From contig JAAPAO010000273.1 of assembly GCA_013115145.1 (NCBI GenBank), forward strand, positions 1-44,200: a stretch of 44,200 bases of DNA, read 5' to 3'. Under the pieces are notes generated by a model. The model made no database searches, was not told the origin of the DNA, and saw nothing but the letters and a program-made list of their open reading frames with translations. This stretch comes from Perkinsus chesapeaki (lineage: Eukaryota; Perkinsozoa; Perkinsida; Perkinsidae). The position numbers and the translations under genes are program-made. Shown piece by piece: positions 21,901 to 35,549 of this stretch; within the stretch, counting starts at the first letter, position 1; each line of letters begins with the position of its first letter.

Positions 21901-22698
21901 ATGATCGCTCCTGTTCTCATCATTTGTAAGTTATTGGTAGGGGTTTCAGCCCAGGCGGAGGGGAGTCCTACCGACAGTGCTCTTGGTAACTTCACCGCTC
22001 TATTCCTCGAACGGGAAGTCCGCAACTTCGTGGATAGCACGATCGAGGAGGTAAAGTCTTTTGCAAGTGGCAGGGTACGGTCATTGCGCGAAGACACTGA
22101 TGTGAGAATGCTGCAAAACGACAGTGACTACCCTTCCTGTGGGAGATGTGAATCGTTCTACACCACAGAGTTTATCAACGCTTTTATGCGACAGATGAAC
22201 GAAGCATGCAGGCGCCCTCGTCCTACGGATCAGCTTCTACTGAATGAATTCTGCACGTACATGGAGTTGAAGATAACTAGTGCCCTTCAGTTCTTACATG
22301 GTTATCTTCTCGACCGGTCCCGCTCTCTTGCACTCACTGCTGCTCTTTGCGTCCACATTGGCTGGTGCCCGGCGAAGGCTCTCTTGAATAAGTTCGGCAA
22401 ACTGACCAACCCAGATCGGCTCGTCGATCTCTCCAACTTTGTCTATTGCCAGCACAGGCCTGATGCGACCTTTTCCGAATGCTCGGAAGCTGTTCTAACG
22501 AGCATGACAGATGTTGCTGTTAGGAAAGTCAGCGCTGTATGTTCTACAGAGAACCCTGATGGTGCTTTTGAAGAGTTCTGTTATTTTTATCTAGTGCATG
22601 AGAATTTTGGTCGTGGGATGCTTGTGAGCTTCTTAAGCATCTTCAGTCATGCAGCAGCTCACTGCACTGACAGAAAATGCAGTCAGGTTGAAGTGTGA
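21901..22698 (+). CDS. Intronless secreted Cys-rich protein A, saposin-B-like spacing, 265 aa
   Basis: A single exon. Residues 1-19 are a signal peptide (MIAPVLIICKLLVGVSAQA). After a Ser/Thr spacer and one N-x-S/T site (NFTAL), cysteines follow the SapB rhythm: SCGRC, then EACRR, EFCTY, and ALC..GWC, about 75 residues from first to last. A second six-Cys block runs from VYCQHRPDATFSECSEA to HCTDRKC, with AVC and EEFC between. The Cys count and the helices between fit two saposin-like domains in tandem, the second with a wider first pair. Saposin-like proteins bind or perturb lipid membranes; whether this one does is unknown. It is a paralogue of the protein at 25672-26463, with blocks such as SNFVYCQHRPDATFSEC unchanged. 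It ends three codons later than its twin. Confidence 0.85.
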   Translation: MIAPVLIICKLLVGVSAQAEGSPTDSALGNFTALFLEREVRNFVDSTIEEVKSFASGRVRSLREDTDVRMLQNDSDYPSCGRCESFYTTEFINAFMRQMNEACRRPRPTDQLLLNEFCTYMELKITSALQFLHGYLLDRSRSLALTAALCVHIGWCPAKALLNKFGKLTNPDRLVDLSNFVYCQHRPDATFSECSEAVLTSMTDVAVRKVSAVCSTENPDGAFEEFCYFYLVHENFGRGMLVSFLSIFSHAAAHCTDRKCSQVEV

Positions 22699-24059
22699 TA
22701 AGAACTTCTTATTAAGAAGCGTATCACAACTTTTGATTCACAAGTGATAAGACTAATACGTGTGGTGATCAGATTGCTTCTGGTAACAGTGCGATTGTAA
22801 AATTCCCAATATGATCCAGCTCACACTGCCAGGCTGCTGATTTTGTACTGAAAATTTTTGTCGGAAGAGTCTAGTCTAAAATATCTTCAAACTGGAGATG
22901 ACTTATTCGATTAGACCTACTTGAGCACAACTCGTTTTTCTGGTTTAATTTGAATAGAGTTGAGTTCGGCTGCTCAGATCAATGTATGGATCCCACCTTC
23001 CGATTCTTTATCAAGGAGTCAATCGGACCGATTCACCTCGTACTGATGTCCGATTGAACTCGTATATTATATACGCGGTATATACGGTATATACACCCTA
23101 AAGTACATCATTGAATGTAGATGTGCCGCGGCTGTCTCGAGAGCGACGTTGTCGAACCTTCCGAGATACATTCTATTCTTCCGAGATTTTCAGATTTTCG
23201 CTCTGCCGAGACAGTCTAAGTGTAGACTCTATGTTAAACCGAACACCATCAAATGGTCCATATAAACAACGTGGCAGGATTTGGAGATAATAGGGTGACC
23301 TCAGTCACCTAAGAGCTAGTGTGCTTCGGCTAATTCACAGTTATGCTTTGCGTCGAGAACAATGCACGTCTGAATTCGGGAGAACATCATATCGATCATG
23401 ACATTATTGACATATTCTAACCTGTATTCTTCCAGCACCGCTAGCTGTAGTGCTACTGACTACGTAGCCCCTCACCATCTTGAATTGTTACAAATGCGAT
23501 GCTGATCCCGCCAACGATAGTTTCGGGTACTCAAACGAACAGAGGTTGTGGAGACGAGAGGAGTAACCTGTGGTTCACTGGTGAGTGAGTAGTGCTGACT
23601 GTAAACCTAAATGCGGGCTTTGCTTGCAAATCGATCCATTCAGACTCTACGGTAGCAGCTGACAAACTATAGCCTAACTAAGCCTCTTTGAATGGCTTGT
23701 TCTTTATTTACTGAGGTATTTGTCAAATGATGATTGCTACTCGATTCTGGCATTCGCGAAATAATTCCCCATTGAAGAATGAAAGACTCGGCAAGATGTG
23801 CTATAGGTATTTTGTCAACAGGAGAGGTCACTTTTCGCATCGAGACAGGCACGCACAATTCCATGAACATAGTGAGAAAGCTCTACGAAAGAAATGAAAC
23901 ATCTGACACCGACCCAATAGTATCGGATACTAAGTATCCGTGAAGCGAAAGTCCCATAAACACACTTCGCACACCTTGCGTTGGATGATCGGCTGGCCCA
24001 GTTAGGATTATTCCCCATACTACTGTTAGCGCAAGACATAATGAATAGCTACTATTTGC
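22699..24059. other. Non-coding 3' flank of gene A within the duplication
   Basis: No gene is seen. From 22755 to 23470 it is closely matched by 26515-27135, with a 60-base block near 23236-23290 almost identical to 26898-26955. Small inverted segments such as TATACGCGGTATATACGGTATA occur near 23070. From 23470 to 24059 the match with unit B fades. Confidence 0.6.
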
Positions 24060-24240
24060 AGGTAGATACACTTGAGATCTTGCAACTCAAACTCCAACCA
24101 AAACCCGTCCACGAACGCGAACAACCTGGGAAATTCTGGCGAAACAGTTTGCCGCGTTCGCTTGATATGACCCTCGATTTCTCTAAACAAGTTGTTCGCA
24201 ACAAGTTGTTGTGATATACTTCTGAAGCCGCGGCCTAACG
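24060..24240 (-). pseudogene. 3' exon fragment of a paralogue of the gene at 27409-28169
   Basis: Read on the minus strand, this encodes pieces that match the last exon of the intact gene: ALGRGFRSISQQ against AVDRGFESILQQ, and RQTVSPEFPRLFAFVDGFW against QQTVSQEFTSLFAFVDALW. An eight-codon insertion (about 24190-24210) and a continuing frame in place of the intact gene's stop distinguish it. The intact gene's upstream exons are not found beside it; the sequence switches at about 24240 to the left end of unit B. It is therefore a truncated copy created or left by the tandem duplication. Confidence 0.6.
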
Positions 24241-25671
24241 CGCTCATGAAGGGCCGCAGTGCGGCATCTGGAAACGAAATTGCAATACAAGGCTTGTATG
24301 AGGCATGGGTTGGGTTAGACCCGAAGCCCAACCTGCTTCTTCTAATAGAGCACTGCTTCTACGACGGCATCCGACGAGCTCCACAAGGAGTATGTGAGAG
24401 TTATGCAAGTTGCCTAGAAGTAGAGGCCCAGTTAACGGTTTCGCGTCAATGCGGCAGCGGTATAGTAGGCGGTGGTATGAGACTCGGACCACCATGAGAC
24501 TCATACTATAACTCCCATACTATCAGACTATCGGGTTGATATCACGCGAACCTTCCAAATGTTCAACCCTACGACGACATCCAAGAAGCGATTCGAATCG
24601 CCGGAGAGAAGGCTTTATCTTTCGGTTACTCATCATTGGTCTGTGCTCATATTGCAACGAGAAGTCGGAGAAGGCACTATGATGTTCAGTCCGGAGCTGA
24701 TGATGGCCCCGCTTGAGGGCTCTGGACCAAGCTCATCTGTGGGAACCCTGCGATCGGTGGTCTGTTGACGCGGTCACCGTAACAGACATTACAAGGCAAT
24801 GATTACTGTGCACGCCAACCCTGGTGCCAGTGATAAACTCCCTTGTTACAGACCTGGTCCACTTTGTACCGATCTCATCGTTGGTAGTATTCCTGACAGC
24901 CAGCGATGTAATCATTATTTGTAACTATCTTGGACATAACGATGCTGGTCATCGGATGCTGATAGAAATGCATAGAATGTTTAATCTGACTGTGGCGTAG
25001 TTATCAGTCGCCTTCTAGAAGGGGTTATTAATATCCTTCGATGTTGTTACTATGCAGCTACAGAGCCATTTTGCGTGGCTCAAGTCAAGCGTGCGTAAGC
25101 TGGTTTCAGCCTTCGTAGCTGGTAGCCTCCATATCACGAAAGTGATGTCATTCAGTTTCTTCGTTCGGTAGCGGTTGTCCCGGCCAACTTGGCCGACAGC
25201 TGCAGGGACAGGAAAAATGCTTTGTCTACTTTTTAGGAGGGTCTTTTGTGATACTGTCTATCCGAGTTACATCTGGCACTAGTGAAACCATAGGAAAACG
25301 CAGCGATACATTAACTAAGGACGCAAAATTATGCATGCCTCCTCGGACAGGCTAAACGTAGAGGTTGTCATGGAACCCGAAACTGAACCTAATGCTTCTT
25401 GACATCTACTCTTCCTGACACTAACTGGCTCTGCGTCACTGGAGCATTCCGCCGTGACACCGAGAAGTGAAGCCCTCCCCTCAGATTAGCAAATTCAGTA
25501 GAATTCACCGTAGACCACGGTCCGTGGTAGTTGGATTGAATTCGGTATGCTTCTAGACGAGGTGCTAGGCACGCCGCTGATGACTTATCATCCAGAACTG
25601 TGCCATTCGCACCTTCCAGAGCACCCCTCGTCTTCCCTTGTGACTGCATTATTAGTTCAGTCTCTTACATA

Positions 25672-26463
25672 ATGATTACGATAGCTCCCTTTCTCATCAT
25701 CTGTAAGCTATTGGTTAGAGCCTCGGCCCAGGCGGAGGGAAGTCCTACCGACAGTGCTCTTGGTAACTTCACCGCTCTATTCCTCGAGCATGAAGTCCGC
25801 AACTTCGTGGATGACATGATCCAGAAGGCACGATCTATTCCAATTGGCAGGGTACGCTCGTTGGTCGAAGGCACTGATGTGAGAATGCTGCAAAACGATA
25901 GTGACTACCCTTCCTGTGGGAAATGTGTAAAGGGTCGCGCCCTGATGATCATCAACATTGCCATGCCACAGATCAATAATGAATACAGGCGCCCTCGTCC
26001 TACGGATCAGGTTGTGGTGAATGAATTCTGCAAGTACGTGGAAATGGACATCACCCCTGCCCTCGAATTCTTATTTGGTTATCTTCTCGACCGGTCCCGC
26101 TCGTATGAACTTGCTACTGCTATGTGCGTCGACAATGGCAGCTGCCCGGCGAAGGCTCTCTTGAATAAGTTCGACAAACAGACCAGCCCAGATCGGCTCG
26201 TCGATCTCTCCAACTTTGTCTATTGCCAGCATAGGCCTGATGCGACCTTTTCCGAATGTTCGAAAGCTGTTCTAACGACCATGACAGATGTTGCTGTTAG
26301 GAAAGTTGACGCTGTATGTTCTGCGAAGAACCCAGATAGTGCTTTTGAAGAGTTCTGTTCTTATTATAAGATGAAAGAGAATTTTGGTGGTGGGATGCTT
26401 GTGAGCTTCTTAAGCATCTTCAGTCATGCAGCAGCTCACTGCACTGACAGGAAATGCAGTTAG
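25672..26463 (+). CDS. Intronless secreted Cys-rich protein B, saposin-B-like spacing, 263 aa
   Basis: This is the paralogue of protein A. I chose the ATG at 25672 because the residues read from 25600 lie before the signal peptide and the matching region of unit A is not open there. Residues 1-22 form the signal peptide (ends VRASAQA). The Cys pattern is the same as in A: SCGKC, EFCKY, AMC..GSC, then a second block from YCQHRPDATFSEC to HCTDRKC. One difference matters: the first domain lacks the third Cys of A (EYRRPRP where A has ACRRPRP), so one SapB disulphide cannot form as in A. The region after SCGKC (about 80-100) is the most divergent, while the second domain is nearly unchanged. This uneven divergence suggests the first domain has been free to change or under selection to do so. 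Confidence 0.85.
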   Translation: MITIAPFLIICKLLVRASAQAEGSPTDSALGNFTALFLEHEVRNFVDDMIQKARSIPIGRVRSLVEGTDVRMLQNDSDYPSCGKCVKGRALMIINIAMPQINNEYRRPRPTDQVVVNEFCKYVEMDITPALEFLFGYLLDRSRSYELATAMCVDNGSCPAKALLNKFDKQTSPDRLVDLSNFVYCQHRPDATFSECSKAVLTTMTDVAVRKVDAVCSAKNPDSAFEEFCSYYKMKENFGGGMLVSFLSIFSHAAAHCTDRKCS

Positions 26464-27408
26464 GCTTAAGTGTGATGAGAAACATATCACGAGTGTCAAG
26501 TCCCATCTGCGCTTGGTGAGCAGATTGCTTCTGAGAACAGTGTGACTGTGAAAAATCAAATATGATCCAGCTCACACTGCCAGGCTGCGTCCTGCTGATT
26601 TTGTATTGAAAGTATTCGAAGGAAGAATCTTGTCTGTAAAACCTCTGAGCTAAAGATGGCTTACTCGATTAGACCTACTCGAGCTCAACTCTTTTCCGGG
26701 TTTAATTTAAACAGAGTTGAGTTCGGCTGCTCAGATCAATTTATTGCTCCCAGCTTCCGATTCCCCATCAGGGAGTCACAGACGTGTTATTCAATAACTG
26801 ATTGAACTCTGTACATGTTAGCGCGACTGCCTCGAGAGTGGACGTTATCGGACCTAGCGTCTCGGATTCTCGCTCTGTCGAAACAGCGAGTGGAGATTCT
26901 ATGTTAAACCGAACACCATCAAATGGTCCATATAAACAACGTGGCAGGATTTGGAGATACAAAGGCGGTCTGAGTCACCTAGCAGCTAGTGTGCTTCGGC
27001 TAATTCACAGTTATGCTTTGCTTCGAGAACAATGCACGTCTGAATTCGGGAGAACATCATATCGATCATGACATTATTGACATATTCCAACATGTATGCT
27101 TCCAGCACTGCTAGCTGCAGTGCTATCGACTTGTAACAGGTTGGACCATCCAACTTGTGGATCTACGTTCATGCCACTACGTCAGGGTCTCGTCTTGTGG
27201 GCCGAGAGTATTCGAATGAAAGAGAGATTATGTTCCTGAGTGGTAAGGACTTCGCAGGCCTATCTTTGTATATCCGAATGTGATTGGTGATTGCTCCAGT
27301 TATTAATAACAAAACAAACTCGAAGGGATAGTTGAACTTTATTGCATAGATAGCTACACTTCACCACCAAGTGACTTGTGTTTTGCAATGCATCTCAGTG
27401 AGATGATC
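26464..27408. other. Non-coding 3' flank of gene B
   Basis: This is conserved with 22699-23470 at the DNA level. The 89-codon frame at 26802-27071 is interrupted by a TAA in the matching stretch of unit A (GGAGATAATAG), which argues against coding. From 27140 to 27408 it is the 3' flank of the minus-strand gene, with an AATAAA-like hexamer on the minus strand near 27334 (GCAATAAAGTTC). Confidence 0.6.
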
Positions 27409-28169
27409 TCACCATAATGCATCTACGAAGGCAAAAAGGCTGGTGAATTCTTGTGAAACAGTTTGCTGCATTAGATTGAGATGATCCTTGGTTTCTTGTT
27501 GTAAAATACTTTCGAAGCCGCGGTCTACCGCACTCACACGAAAATCGTACTGACCAGGAGGTTACTTTTACCAGCAATGGGGTAGAAAGGCTCACATTAG
27601 ATTGACTACTTCCATACAGGAGGCTTTCGTTTTCATGGTAAACCAGCTCGGTTATTTCCAGAGAACCCCGGCAAGAGGAGCCTTCTCGGGCAGGAGATAT
27701 CGCGAGCAGAAGGCAGTTGATGAGTTCTCCTGGGTAATCTAGTTTCCGAGGAAAAATCGCAGACAACGATGCAAGTACTAGATACTCGTGCCCCTGACTC
27801 GACAACTTGGCCAATCAGCGGTATTATGCGCCTCACCTCGATGACTCCTGGAATTGCCGTCCGAACATAAGCTCTGTCCATAACTCTTTCCAGTCTGCCG
27901 AGGAATCTCGGGGACGCTCTTGCTAGAAGGACCTCGCATTCCACCAAAGCCCGGTTCGCCAGACGTGAAGGCGTGGCGGGGACGGTCTCGCCCAATGATA
28001 ACTGACGGTCATCAGGAGACCCTTTTTGAGGAGTGAGCCAGTAGCGAGGTTCGTCATCACCGCTGGGACGTTCTACGACAAAGCAGGTAAGGTCCTCCAC
28101 AGGATACCTTGCAGAAAGTAACCTTCCTGAAAGCAGACTGAAAGTTTAGTCTCTCCGGGACTCACTCAT
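27409..28169 (-). CDS. Four-exon gene of unknown function, 210 aa, with a 4-base first coding exon
   Basis: Exons on the minus strand: 28169-28166 (ATG plus one base), 28126-27837, 27793-27596, 27549-27409, in phase throughout. Introns are 39, 43 and 46 bases; the first has a perfect GTGAGT donor and an ACTAAAC branch-like sequence. The protein starts MRRLLSARYPVEDLTCFVVE. It is mixed alpha/beta in the middle (ECEVLLARA, YLVLASLSAIFPRKLDYP) and ends in a long amphipathic helix (SILQQETKDHLNLMQQTV) and SLFAFVDALW. I recognise no family. No signal peptide or membrane segment is clear. A truncated copy of its last exon lies at 24060-24240. If the tiny first exon is wrong, the start would be further upstream in an exon I cannot see. 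Confidence 0.75.
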
Positions 28170-28460
28170 TTCGGTTTCACGTTGTCGAGAGGTTAAGCCG
28201 TAGACCGGCGGCAGAGGGGCTCTTGTGTCACACACTTCAAATTCCGGCGGAGGATTCGTGCGTCCTGATCAGCAGCATGAGCGTGGTTCCATCCTATGTC
28301 TCTTACTTCGTTTAGGTGAACTCAGCTCTCCTTCATGTTGCTTCTGCTCAGCTTGGTCCGTCTGTACCCCGCAACTGATCTGCACTGTCATCTCTCCCCG
28401 GCAACGCGAACACAAAGGAGGACTAATCGGAGCGGAGCCTGGCAACAGCTAAGATGAGAA

Positions 28461-29122
28461 ATGAGCCGAAATGCTACCATCTGCGGTTTGCTGGTTGTTA
28501 TCGATTTCCGGACTCGATACGATCACGGCAGTAACCACGCTTTCACTTTCACTTTCGCTAAGAGAAATCGGTTCCTCATTAGGTGAGCAGGAACCTCGAA
28601 AAAGAGGGAGGTTTGGGGTGGAAGTCAGTGGCTCGCCAACCTTGAGGTGATTGCGGCTCTCTGCGCATTCGATGGCCGATGGCCGATGACACTATTTTAC
28701 AAGCTGTGTATTCGAACAAGTCTATAAGGCACTTAAGAACCCAACAACCAGCATTGGATTTGAAGGCATGGAGGGCGTATCATGATTCTTCACACATGAC
28801 TCTTTTCAATTGAACCCATCTGAATCGATGAGTCTTTAGTGCTATCAACTTGTACTGGCCGCGGTAGACATCCAATAAGCTCGAGATCATTCAGTAATCG
28901 ATCAACGTCTTCAATTCGTATAGTCGAGCCTGACAACCTGACAAGAGAGAGTCGCCCCGAGCTGGTCTATCTACGTCGCTCGCGAAGCAGGAGGTCTCGA
29001 ACCATAACGTGCGATGAAAGCGTGTTAGATATCCTCTCTAGATTGACGGTAACTTCCCCTCCGTCACCTGACAAGGAAAATAATGAAAACGAGAAAGCGG
29101 CACAGAAACGGACGTGGTCTTG
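28461..29122 (+). CDS. Small multi-exon gene of unknown function with a basic Arg/Ser-rich C-terminus
   Basis: A plausible first exon at 28461-28534 (MSRNATICGLLVVIDFRTRY) joins in phase over a 47-base intron (28535-28581) to 28582-28645 (EQEPRKRGRFGVEVSGSPTL). A further exon near 28700-28775 reads CVFEQVYKALKNPTTSIGFE. The last part (28840-29122) is open and reads ELVYLRRSRSRRSRTITCDE, then a Pro/Glu/Lys tail ending at TGA. The join between the third and last exons is not resolved in phase. The Arg-Ser stretch suggests an RNA-processing or nuclear protein, but that is only a composition argument. It lies head-to-head with the gene at 27409-28169, about 290 bases apart, and tail-to-tail with the kinase gene, about 200 bases apart. 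Confidence 0.45.
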
Positions 29123-29319
29123 AGGGAAGGTGGAATATGTTCATAACATCTTCACGAGTGTACTTCCCGAATTTTGGAGCCATTTAAAAAAAGCAACTGC
29201 CGAGGGGCCTCCTAGTGACAATAAAACTCAACACTGTTCGTCAAAGGAGACCATGGAGGCGTCGCTACCATGTGCGGAGCGACCATTACGTGCTAAATAA
29301 TTAGAACCACATTATCATT

Positions 29320-34249
<4,930 letters not shown>

Positions 34250-34758
34250 TTCCTTCGCCAATCTACAACCTATCAACGAGCCCGTTACCCATGGGCGAGA
34301 ATTATTCGACTTGTACTAGGAAGCCTTGAAAGCTACCGAAGCAGACGAGTTTCATGCACCAATTTCTAACGGTGGAGAGGACTTATGAGCAAAACGATAA
34401 CGAACGACAATGACACAGTTCCGTGCTGCATCACACTTCTCGAATAGAGTATCTATTATAGTCACCAGTAGATTCATTCTCCCGGAAACATTTTAATCGC
34501 CTAAAACAGTTCACTCTATGGGCTCTCAAGCTAAAAATGTACGTACTTCTAGGACATGGAATATCAAACATCGAACAGTTAAATTACCAACACCAACAAC
34601 AACACCAGTTCCGTGGTATTGACAAACTTCAAACACAAAAGTAGTCCAATGGAGACGCAAATGTGCCTTGGCAAGCCCCATGAGATGGTACAAATTACGC
34701 CACACCACAGTACTGCTAGATTTCCGTATCTGGCAATAAGATGATAGAGCCAGGCCGA
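34250..34758. other. Spacer, no gene seen
   Basis: This is the 5' flank of the kinase gene and the 3' flank of the next minus-strand gene. It contains imperfect CCA/ACA-rich patches near 34580-34620 (ACCAACACCAACAACAACAC). No reading frame is supported. Confidence 0.5.
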
Positions 34759-35199
34759 TCAGACGGCCAAGGGGGACCTATGGTTTCGGTAGAGCTTCTC
34801 ATATTGGCCAAAGGAGTCGAGCAGGCACTGAGGGAAGGCGTCAGAGAGAGGGCAGGAGACAGGACGCTTATGATACGAGGGACCTGAGGGGAGTTGGTAC
34901 TTGATAAAATCGAAACTTGTAAACAGAATTTTACTCCTCACCATGCATGGAAGCATGCTCCTTTGGTACAGCGTCAGCAAGTTCGATGGGAAAGTCGGTA
35001 TGAAAACAACAATGCTCACCTCAATATCAGTCCACCGTGATAGCTTCCCTGCCGGCAATAAAGCCATTGTTGACACCTCCGTCGCTTCCTCATCTACAAG
35101 CACCTCCTCCCTCTTCCTTCCTATAGAACTATCCCCCGTGGAGGGGTCTGAGGCCGGATGAATCAGGTACACTGAGATTGATGGTAATGCTTCCCACAT
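34759..35199 (-). CDS. Small protein of unknown function, 146 aa
   Basis: One open frame from ATG to TGA. The first 65 residues look like protein (VYLIHPASDPSTGDSSIGRK, then an acidic and Ala/Leu-rich part ending SRWTDIE). A strong donor (GTGAGCATTG) follows TDIE at about 35005. The frame continues open through a hydrophobic stretch, and an acceptor-like ACAAG precedes SFDFIKYQLPSG. The last 50 residues (SDAFPQCLLDSFGQYEKLYR) again look coding. So either it is one exon, or a removable in-frame stretch of about 100 bases lies in the middle. No family is recognised. Confidence 0.5.
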   Translation of the reverse strand: MWEALPSISVYLIHPASDPSTGDSSIGRKREEVLVDEEATEVSTMALLPAGKLSRWTDIEVSIVVFIPTFPSNLLTLYQRSMLPCMVRSKILFTSFDFIKYQLPSGPSYHKRPVSCPLSDAFPQCLLDSFGQYEKLYRNHRSPLAV

Positions 35200-35549
35200 A
35201 CCACGGGACCCGAGTAAATGGGCCCCGTCAATGATCGAAACATGATAAAAGCGATGATCGAAGGATCATAAATATAACGATATAAATGAACAAACGGCGC
35301 GCAAAGAACATGATATTTTCAGGCGCAAATCAATATATTGTATTTTACGCAGTTCTCGCAGTACTCGAAGTTGTCCTACCCAACTCGCTCGACATGTCCC
35401 AGATTCAGTCAAGGCATTCACAGTGGTGGCATCTCTGAGTGCAATTTATCAAAGCGAGGCCATGCAGACCTTATTATAGCTACCATACTTCTCTCACCAA
35501 TCACCTTTACTAGAAATCGGCCCTCTACAACCTACAATACCCAACCCAT
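35200..35549. other. Spacer, no gene seen
   Basis: AT-rich sequence between two minus-strand genes. A short imperfect palindrome, GATGATCGAAGGATCAT near 35252, is noted without a role. Confidence 0.5.

Larger units (their letters stand above)
20640..24243 (+). repeat. Tandem segmental duplication, unit A
   Basis: Unit A runs from a short block like the 3' end of the kinase gene (about 20640-20760), through a non-coding stretch and a secreted-protein gene (21901-22698) and its conserved 3' flank (to about 23470), to a block like the 3' exon of the gene at 27409-28169 (about 24060-24240). The same order recurs in unit B. The best conserved parts are the gene bodies and 23240-23440, which matches 26900-27090 almost base for base, including ATGTTAAACCGAACACCATC. 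Offsets between copies vary from about 3.55 to 3.8 kb, so small indels have built up. The left edge is placed by eye and could lie some hundred bases further left. Confidence 0.65.
24244..27549 (+). repeat. Tandem segmental duplication, unit B
   Basis: This is the second unit. It starts abruptly after AGCCGCGGCCTAACGCGCTC at about 24240 with the kinase-tail-like block (24245-24315), followed by the GAGACTC-rich patch (24478-24520, matching 20966-21020), the broken ORF, the secreted gene at 25672-26463, its 3' flank, and the last exon of the gene at 27409-28169. The right edge lies inside that gene's last exon or just beyond it. The stretch 24316-25671 has no supported gene of its own. Confidence 0.65.

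Noticed and set aside
26802-27071. 89-codon plus-strand ORF in the 3' flank of secreted gene B
   Set aside because: The matching stretch of unit A is highly conserved as DNA but carries a TAA in this frame, so the conservation is not for coding.
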